From positions 21,374,754 to 21,438,753 of the forward strand of contig OY759269.1 in assembly GCA_963662155.1 (NCBI GenBank): a stretch of 64,000 nt of DNA, written 5' to 3'. Below are positions 1-64,000 of the stretch, piece by piece. Every line of letters begins with the position of its first letter. The stretch's first letter is position 1. The position numbers and the translations under genes were made by a program. The notes below the pieces were generated by a model. It saw only the letters and a list, made by a program, of their open reading frames with translations, was not told the origin of the DNA and made no database searches. Origin of the DNA: Lamellibrachia columna. Taxonomy: Eukaryota > Annelida > Polychaeta > Sabellida > Siboglinidae.

Positions 1-3000
1 TGTATGGAGCATCCAGTTGCCGGAGCCCATCTTGATGCCACATCTGCCATTTGCAAACTTGTATGCCAAGCTGCCATACTAAGACTGCCTCTCTTTCAGG
101 TTCTTGGTCCAGGGGAAGTTTTTCTACAACGTTTTTGCACAACAGAACTCGAAATACAGTTAACATGTGCAATAGCATGTAGTCTGCTTTAGCCACCAAT
201 CCAGTGGCCATAACCAACAAGGCCCAGTACAGTACTCTTAACATGAGAAAACCATTACCGTGACGAAACCAGACAAGTCATAATTTTTTTTTACCAAAAT
301 ACCGTAAGACTGCTACATCCAGAAGTAGTTATTGCAACCACAAAAATATGTCAAAACATAATACATCTACCACAGCAGAAATAGTGGTCATAATCAAAAC
401 AAACACAGCAGAAATAGTGGTCATAACCAAAACATTAAAAGGCAGAAGTAAACTGTGGCTGTAACTACAAAAGTGTGCCAAAAGACTAGAAGTCTGCCAC
501 AGCAGAAATATTGTCCATAATCAGCAGCATTTCAAAAACTTATCCTTCCCTAGTAGAAAATCGTGGCCATAACCACTGAAAGTGGAACATAGTAGTATGG
601 GTGATACAGCAGTATAATGTGTTCATAACAACATCTAGCATGAAACTGCCTTTTTTAACCAAGTGATGAATTAAACATTTTAACATGACAATGCACAAAA
701 AACCTCCCAAAGCAGAGGACAACGAACTGAGCATGTGAGAAAGCACAAAAACCTACCAAAGGATAATACAGTCAACCAGAGGCCTGATGCATGAACGGAG
801 ATAATGACTAGTCTCAGAATATTTACAAATGTCGAGACTTTCACGGGCCAGTCGCAATGCATGGACGCAGACAAGTCAAAGTCTCAGACTATTTGCTGGA
901 CAAAAAAGCATGAATTTAGACCCACAGTAATGCAGGCATACGCACAATAGTCCTGGACACTTTTTTTAATAACTTTATTTTGGTTACACTTACATTTTAA
1001 CATACTTACAATATGAGTTGAGTCACTGATTAAACAAATAGCGGAGCAACCAAGGAGATCCTCTAGAAACCCCGCGGTGCTTATAACAAGGACCACCTGG
1101 AAATAAATCAACATATTTCGTTTCCTTAGGCTTAAGCAAAAAAAATACTAAGCAACATTATTGCAAGTGAAATACAATGTAATGAAAAAAAATAAACAAT
1201 TGCTTAAATATATACATACAAATTGTAATTAGAATTTTATGAACAAATAATACACTAATAACCTAACTAATTATTGCACATGAACACATTAAGTAATGCA
1301 TGAACCATGAACAGCATGCCCAACCACTGCAAATCTAGCATGGTAGGAACTGTGGCCATGTAACAAAAGCATGCTAACACAATAATAGTAACATGCACAA
1401 TTTATATCACGCCACACTCGCTGAGTGCGTTATGGGTCAGACCACTTTATATCATGTTATTATTCAAAGTAGGCCTACAAGCGAGTGTTATAATTGATAA
1501 ATTAAACAAGAAAGGTGGGACACTAAAATGTTCTGTGTAGAACATATAATGGCAAACACTAGACATAACTCAATTGTTCTGTGTGGAACATATAATATCA
1601 CACATTAGACATAACTAAAATGTTCTATGTGGAATATATATCACACACTAGACAGAACTACCAGAAAAAAAGATCACTTGAAAGATGTAAAGCTATCAAT
1701 GTCGCTACGACTAGCTGGCACAAAATAATGGCCACAAATGAAAGTCTGCCATGAAGGAAGTGTGGACATATCCAACATCAATAAGTCAACCAAAAAATTA
1801 TGGCTATAAGTGTAAACACCACTTTGTGCCACACACAGAAGTCAAATTTGCCACCTGCTCAACATAAGTACTATCTGAGATCTTGCTGGATCTTGGGTCA
1901 GAGATGCCTTGTAGGACATCTTGGCTATTGGTAGTGTCAATATCCAATACATTCGAACTCTTCAGAGAAAAGCAGGCCACATGGCTATGAAACATGTTTT
2001 GGTATAGAATACCATGATGTAGGTGGCACACATCACCAAACACACATCATTTCACTTTTATTGGATGAAACTGTATGCCACTATTTGTAGAATTGCCACA
2101 TGAAAACTAACAACATTCATGTGATGTTTATGCATTAATGTGTTGTGTTTTTTCTATAGTGAGACTTCGGAACAAGCTACTGCAATTTTAAGCAGTGATG
2201 TCTTTTGTAAAAACTTATTTTCATTGTATGATTATCATAATCCACAACAACACACATTGTCAAACAATTAATTTGTTTGTACTCAATTCATGAAACTGTT
2301 AGTAATTTAGAATATCACTCTCTAGCAAATTTGTATTCAGTATTAAATTGGGAATTTCTATTTAAGTACCTGATTTCAGCAACACATTATTTCCACTATT
2401 TTGTTTTAAAATGTGTTTTAACATTTATGCTGCTACTACCGCTCATATGCTACCAAAGGGATGTTTGCAGGCCATGGTTTGTCTGTTTACAAGACGAAAA
2501 ATTCATAATAATTTTTTGGGAACTTAGTCTTAGTGCACGGATTTTATTAATGTTATCGGTGGCAGAATAGCAAATACCACCAATCTATAAGACTACTATT
2601 ATTAACCTTGACATCATTGGCAAATAACAACACTCTGGCCAGTATTGGGAATGCTGATCTATATTTACTGTAATCGTGTATGTCACTGGTTGGGAAACGC
2701 GTTTCTGTGGGCTTTCCCAGTGCCTATATATCGTTTATATCAGCGCTCTCATTGGCGGAAACAATCCCACGACCCGGATGTTATGGAGTGAGTTCAAAAT
2801 GACACATGCCAAGCTACTCTCCAAAAAGAGGCTGTTTGGAGAGTGATACCAAGCGAGAGCAATTGAAAAGATGTGATATGTCAAGTTAACATCAAAGTCT
2901 ATGCCTTTTTCGCAAATGTGAACAAGAGCAGTGTTCCGGCGACTGTCCCTGAACAGTCCGAGACAGCGGTGCCTTCCACATCTTTTGTTACAGTGGCAAC

Positions 3001-3404
3001 AATGTTGAAGTGCCTGGCCCTAGTAACCGAGATGCTACTGTATTGTCGCCCACTGCTGGCACTTCAAAATCGAGACGGACTCGGGCTCCAGTTCACAGAC
3101 ACAATCAGCAGTTACTATCGGCATAAGTTTACCAGTTGCTGAAAGAAAACTCAAATGACAGGCAAACCACGAATGATCAGGCTGTGCTCAGTCTAGTAAA
3201 TTCATATTGTTTTTGTCCAACAGGCAATACTCATTGGATCTAAATGATTGATGCTTTTATCAAAGAAGTATCAATGTGTTATTTTCAAAATCAATTGTAT
3301 TATTGAGTGCTATATATATATATTCTATTTTCCGTTTAGTGTCAAGCATTTGATTCTGAGTGTGATTGAAATCATATTTGTTCAAAACAGTTTTTAATGT
3401 AGCA
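1..3404. other. 5' flank or intron, no exon seen; degenerate tandem repeats
   Basis: No NF1 exon or other gene recognised. Stretches at about 180-560 and 1290-1770 carry loosely repeating units around cagcagaaatagtggtcat and gaagtgtggacat. About three 50-bp units with ttctgtgtggaacatataat lie at 1530-1660. A GC-richer patch at 2690-3140 resembles old coding debris, but I cannot name it. Confidence 0.5.
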
Positions 3405-4462
3405 TCTCAACGAGTTGTAGTAGATGGCGAAGTTTCAAATTGGAAATCGGTTTTGAGTGGGGTACCTCAAGGATCAGTATTAGGACCTATATTATTCTTA
3501 ATTTATATCAATGACTTGGACGAGAGTATAACAAGTAACGTACTGAAATTTGCGGACGACACAAAACTGTTTAGAAAGGTTAATACTGATGGTGATAAAC
3601 AACATTTACAAAACGATCTAGACAGATTAGTGAAATGGTCTGAGAAATGGCAGATGCTGTTCAATTTTGGGAAATGTAAATGCCTACATACAGGACATGG
3701 GAACTTGAATGTAAACTATAAAATGGGAGCTACTGTTCTTGGTACTACTGTAAAAGAAAAGGACTTAGGAGTTACAATAAGCGCTGATATGAAAGTTTCA
3801 GAGCAGTGTGGTATTGCAGCTTCAAAGGGTAATCAAATTCTTGGATTGATTAGAAGAAACATAACATATAAGGGAAAAAAGTTAATTATACCTCTTTATA
3901 AAGCAATAGTTAGACCTCATTTAGAATACTGTATACAAGCATGGAGACCATATCGTAAGAAGGATATAGATACGCTTGAACGCATACAAAGGAGAGCAAC
4001 TAAAATGATTCCAGAACTTAGAGACCTTAGTTATGAAGAACGCCTGAAAGAATGTGGTTTAACAACTCTAGAGACAAGGAGGTTAAGAGGAGATCAGATT
4101 GAAGTTTTTAAGATATTGAATGGGTATGAAAATATTGATAGAAATATGTTTTTCTCACTCAAGAAGGATAGCAGAACTAGAGGACATGAGGTAAAATTAG
4201 TAAAGGATCAATGTAGATTGGACATCAGGAAGCACTCGTTCTCACAGAGGACAATAAATGAATGGAACAAACTGTCTACAGATTGTGTAACTGCTAGCAG
4301 CGTGAATATGTTTAAAAACAAGGTTGACACATATATCAGGAGGGCGGGTTATAAGTAGGTGAACATTGTTGGACTCTCGATAAGCCAATGGCTTCCTTGT
4401 CCACTTGCCATCTGGGCCTTTGGCTTGGATGGCAAATCTTGTTAAATCTTGTTAAATCTCGA
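3405..4462 (+). mobile_element. CR1-like LINE copy 1, 5'-truncated, RT ORF open
   Basis: An uninterrupted frame (to the stop at 4356-4358) encodes the C-terminal part of a non-LTR reverse transcriptase: VPQGSVLGPILFLIYINDL and the catalytic FADD box, then the thumb and tail region. The 3' end after the stop is shared with two other copies in the window (gataagccaatggcttcctt) and finishes in two cttgttaaat direct repeats at about 4438-4457, with no poly-A, as is typical of CR1/L2-type elements. Truncated before the endonuclease. The open frame suggests a recent copy. Confidence 0.85.
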
Positions 4463-4612
4463 TAATGACGCTGATTGGCTGCTGGCGTTTTCACGGAAAT
4501 GCCTACACAAAATGGAGTGGTGACAGTGGGTAACAACGAGACCACGCCTCTGCGGCCAGACTCTCTTCTCGGCGAATTCACGAAGGCGAGCGAGAGTCGG
4601 ATAAGCGAGACT
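4457..4612 (+). repeat. Dispersed 156-bp repeat, copy a
   Basis: Closely similar to 5811-5967: both start atctcgataatgacgctgat and share ggtgacagtgggtaacaacg and the end ggataagc(g/a)agacta. It directly abuts the LINE 3' end. Confidence 0.8.
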
Positions 4613-5244
4613 ACAAATTGAGCTGCATTAACGGCTTCCCGCATTATCGCTACTCGGCGAACGACGTCACCGCCGACAGTGGTACATGCCCACGCCAGGG
4701 ATATGGCCCTGTCTGTGTAAAGTCCCGACTGCCCTGCCGACTAAGCATGACAGTATAAATGGCTGTGCTCCAACACTAATACGTTAAGGAAGGAATTAAA
4801 ATTCGAAGACGTTACCGGCCGATGATAATTCGCGATCCAATGACAACTCGGAAGAAAAGAGACCACTGCCTTGGCACTTTGTTTTCGAACATGACAACCT
4901 GCGCCCGCTGCTGATGCGGGTGCAATGTCCGAATCTTAACCAACCACTTATGACTTATGTCGTTTCCACGAGCGAAGCCTTGAACCACGTCGATGTAAAT
5001 AATATTTTGACGATACAAAAACGCACTTTACAAAACTGTTGTGATTAAAAACAAATAGCCTGTAAACCCGCGTTCAGCTACGCGGAGGGATACTGACAGG
5101 TGTTACCCATAGCGGGAACTCGCTTTGACTAGATTAGCATAATTAATTAGCATAATCTACTTGAATCATTATTGCCTTGGCCTTGCTGCTTGCATAAAAT
5201 ACTTATGAAGTTTTGGTTGCACCGAATTGCATAATTTCTTTCAG
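4613..5244. other. Intron sequence before exon 1, nothing recognised
   Basis: GC-richer than neighbouring introns to about 5100; no exon, RNA gene or clear repeat identified. The exon 1 acceptor is at 5242-5244. Confidence 0.5.
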
Positions 5245-60750
<55,506 letters not shown>

Positions 60751-61349
60751 CATGACTACTAGCATGAGCAGCGATGTTTTCGGAAATGTCTTAATGAGAA
60801 GAAGTCGAATAAGGGTTTAACAAAATTAAGAACATATTGTTGTGGTGCCAGACAGTGCTGATGCTGGAAATAGCATTTTATTGTGAAATGGTTCTTTATG
60901 AGAAGTGTATCGATTGAAAAAATCAACACTGGAGAAATTAAATTATTGTTTTAATTATTGTCTTACTATCCAGTTATATGACTGTTTTCTCAAAAATGTT
61001 GTAACAATTAGGAGATCACCAGTTTGAGTTTCTGATAATGAGAATCCATTAATTGGATTACCACAAAGCATGTTTGTTGAATCGCTAAAATAACTGCTAT
61101 TGATAGGCCCTTCTGCACACTACCAGTATTATGCTTCGGGGCATAACTGGAACAGTTGCTATTTGTACATACACAAATTTTAGATATTCATGTAGTTTAT
61201 TTCCAAATTAGACGAAGTCAGTAGGCATAAATATTTTTGCATCATAAGCTTGCACCCATTAACATTATAGACAAAAATTACACAAACACCACAATAAATA
61301 TACATTGGATATATAACAAGAAATGTTTGTTTTCTAGAATGTTATTCCT
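60751..61349 (+). other. Presumed NF1 3' UTR
   Basis: Follows the TGA. A candidate AATAAA poly-A signal is at 61293-61298 and another at 62267-62272; neither can be confirmed from sequence. Confidence 0.4.
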
Positions 61350-61745
61350 GTGTTACAAAAAATCGAGACATTTCAGTGCCCACAAAAACAGTACCTATGC
61401 AACTTCCTTATTTTATATCAAATGAAACATTCTTTGGGACGTTTGCTTCAATTTATGCACAACAACTGTGGAAAGTTACAGATGGATATCTTTAATGTAG
61501 AATTTGACTTTGAAGCATTTGTTTGTGACTACCTGATTCGACACCCCCAGACTTCTATGTTTGTGGCTATCACAAGGACAGTGTCTGCCAAGAAAGGCCA
61601 CAATCCATAGATGATCTCAAAACAAAAGTCATCAAATCTGTTTAATCACTACAACTAAATGTGTCATTTTCCATATTTGCACGTCTAATTTGAGTTTTGT
61701 GAAGCTCCAATACCAACATCTGGAGCACATCCTAAGACCTCAACC
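61350..61745 (+). pseudogene. Decayed Tc1/mariner-like transposase remnant
   Basis: A shifted-frame translation gives YRWISLM, then PPDFYVCGYHKDSV and SIDDLKTKVIKSV near 61535-61640, and QHLEHI near 61710. These match the C-terminal pattern (RWIG ... SPDLTPxDF..WGYLKD.V ... TI..LK..I ... HLEH) of mariner-type DDE transposases. Frameshifts and stops; no intact gene. Confidence 0.55.
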
Positions 61746-63085
61746 AAATCATGGACATTAAAGATATCCATCCAGAACTGTCAACAGTGATCATATATCA
61801 TGTGAAGCAAATGTGTACTAAAGAACATTCAATTTCAAATAAGGAAATTATATTAAGTTGTATGGTTACCGTTTTTTTTAGGTCATCTTGTCAGCAGTAT
61901 TTCCTGTGGAGACACATGACAAGTTGTTTGCAGCGTTCAATAGATGTTCATAATTTCATCCAAAATGGCTATGGTAGACAAACGCCAAATTATCCTGACG
62001 TTAAATGGGTTGGCTTACATATTTCTGTTTATAGATATTGATATGTAACTGTCTCTGACAAAACTATTAATGCCAACTTATTTGACCAGATATCAGAGAA
62101 TTATCAGTTTTATTTTTATCTCCATATACAATGTATCTGGCAAAGATAAATATGTATGTTATGACATTTGATATATTTTGGCTAATCATGTTCTTGTCAC
62201 GAATACTTTAATTTTAACAACATTACAGACAACGCAAAAGCTTGTCACTACCAAGAAATAAGCATGAATAAAAATAGTTTATTGAAAAATGTATACAAAA
62301 CGCGATTACAATTACCTTATTTCATAACACAGTGGTTTTATCCTGCAAAATGTATACCAAAATGTATACCAAAATGTACGTCCAACAAGAAAGCTTCGAA
62401 CGTTACATGGTATCTTCATGGAGAACAACTGGTAAAACAGGCAAATGCATGTAATGTCTAATGTTGTGTTGAGAGATGTTTATATAGATATATATATATA
62501 TATATATCTGAAGATTAGGTATTGTTAAGTTTATTACATATAGTTGTTTGTTAATGTTATAATGCTTTATTAATTTCACTTCAACGGCATTGGATGTTGT
62601 TATTATGGTGACATATATATGCATAGCTTTACTGATTAATCAACTAGGGTGTATTAATATATGCACAGTGCATAAACCCGTTCTAAAGAGAACTCTTCTT
62701 GCATAAGAATGTTTTGTTATTAAATTTTATTGGATTCGTATAGATAATTAAATTATCAGTGTTATTTAAACCTGGCCTGGCTGATCTTAACTGGATTATA
62801 CTGGTTTCTGCAGCGTAAGAATTGAACCACGAAAATGGGCACACGTAAATACTGGATTAACATATTTGTTTGGATAAAATGTTTTAGCAATTTTTTATCA
62901 GAACTAATCAGATAGGAAATTTCAATTCAGCCTGGTAGATGTTGGTGGTCATGGGCTAGTGCTTGGTTTGTAATAATAATATTGTAAAATGCTAAATACT
63001 GTTAAACAACACAACTCGATAATAGAATCTAGACAGCATAACCTGTTGAACACCCTGAAACAGTAGTAGCACTCTAAAATCCAAA
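61746..63085. other. 3' flank, nothing recognised
   Basis: AT-rich with a (TA)n tract at about 62484-62508 and a short accaaaatgtat tandem at about 62345-62375. No gene found. Confidence 0.5.
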
Positions 63086-63232
63086 GGGCCAGTTTCACGA
63101 AGCATTCATACAATACAAAGAAGCTAATACGAAACATTTATAGATGTGGCATAACATATGAACATTTTGTGAATTGATTTATATACAAGAACCAAAGGGT
63201 TGTATATACAAACATTTTGTGAAACCAGCCCC
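63086..63232. mobile_element. Small MITE, 147 bp
   Basis: Left end gggccagtttcacgaagc and the reverse complement of the right end ggggctggtttcacaaaatg are inverted repeats. Internal gaacattttgtgaat and aaacattttgtgaaa are direct repeats. Confidence 0.65.
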
Positions 63233-64000
63233 TGGTCTTACATGTCGTTGAAACTAGCCAGGGCATCGAGCCGCAAAATAAGTCTGATACTGTAAACACC
63301 AGTAGTTGGTTAAATATATTAATTGCTTGATACTCTCTGGTAGCCATAATGTTTCAGGTGTTTATATCAGTGCATTGTTGAATATATTTAACCCAGCTTT
63401 GTCTTGTGAAGCCATATCTATGATTTTTTTGTACATTATGTTTGTTTTGTCTACGTTAATTGACGTTGGCATCAAGTCTCGGTAGAGAATGTGCAACAGT
63501 ATTTAATCTATGTTCAATATAGAATATATCACTGAAGTTCATCTGTACCCGGAATGTATTGTGGAACTTTGAATCAACAAACAGAGGATAAAGGACAATA
63601 TTATTTAAGTAAATAACAATAATTTTTATTATAAAGTTTGTGGCACCATATTGGTGAATGTTTGCAGTGCATTCTGGGTATATGATTTTATGTATGTGCT
63701 TCACTGGAAGAGTTACCGAAATCGCAGATAGTTTTCAAATAATTTTCAATATTTAAAAATACTAGGCTGGGAATAGTAGATTTGCATAACTATATATTCT
63801 TTGAGGTTATATGTGTCTCTGTTCTTTGACAGGGGATTGAAGGGATAACAGGATGTAATGGGACATTATATGGAGAGGTCAGTAGTGGTATTTATGAGTT
63901 TTAATGTTATAAATGTAGCAAAACTTATATATGAAACCAATATACCATAGTGCTACCTAGATAACTTTAATAGTGTATGCTTCCTTGAAAGTACAGCTTT
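63233..64000. other. 3' flank to the window end, nothing recognised
   Basis: No coding region, RNA gene or repeat could be supported. Confidence 0.5.

Noticed and set aside
2873..3142. 89-codon frame as an upstream NF1 exon
   Set aside because: No similarity to the human segment preceding residue 1022 and no suitable splice sites in phase.

Overview
The window is intron-rich animal DNA. It carries the 3' two thirds of one large gene on the + strand, an orthologue of neurofibromin (NF1), the Ras GTPase-activating protein. I assembled 38 exons between 5245 and 60750. Their junctions all obey GT...AG, and their lengths (5,448 nt in total) keep one open frame of 1,815 codons plus a TGA. The assembled protein aligns almost end to end with human NF1 from about residue 1022 to the C-terminus. 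The earlier exons lie upstream of position 1. The introns, the strong but not vertebrate-level conservation, and the mix of CR1-like LINEs, tRNA-derived SINEs, pogo/Tigger-like and hAT-like elements suggest an invertebrate metazoan (for example a lophotrochozoan or an invertebrate deuterostome). I cannot name the species from sequence alone.

Layout. 1-5244: intron or upstream sequence with a 5'-truncated CR1-like LINE (3405-4462). 5245-7011: exons 1-3, before the GAP domain. 10287-18242: exons 4-11, the Ras-GAP related domain including the arginine finger (codon 11421-11423) and the FLR motif. 23944-32204: exons 12-17, the SEC14-like and PH-like lipid-binding module. 35693-47738: exons 18-28, and 53987-60750: exons 29-38, the helical C-terminal half, a Pro/Ser-rich linker and the basic tail. 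60751-64000: presumed 3' UTR and flank with old transposon debris.

The introns hold nearly everything else. There are three CR1-like LINE copies (one broken by a pogo-like element), two intact and one decayed copy of that pogo-like element, several hAT-like elements (one with a perfect 8-bp target duplication), an 881-bp terminal-inverted-repeat element, two inverted copies of a roughly 1-kb element with a conserved start of an ORF, three SINEs, a dispersed short repeat in at least five places, and more than a dozen minisatellites. The largest minisatellite is a 37-bp unit in about 56 copies at 39092-41152.

I see no separate cellular gene nested in the introns and no new multi-gene system. 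The most unusual signals are local rearrangements that copied NF1 splice sites: a 43-bp array that repeats the acceptor of exon 25 ten times, a triplicated donor at exon 14, an ectopic in-frame half copy of exon 25 in intron 28, and a transposon whose end lies 23 bp from exon 18 and must supply or adjoin its branch site.
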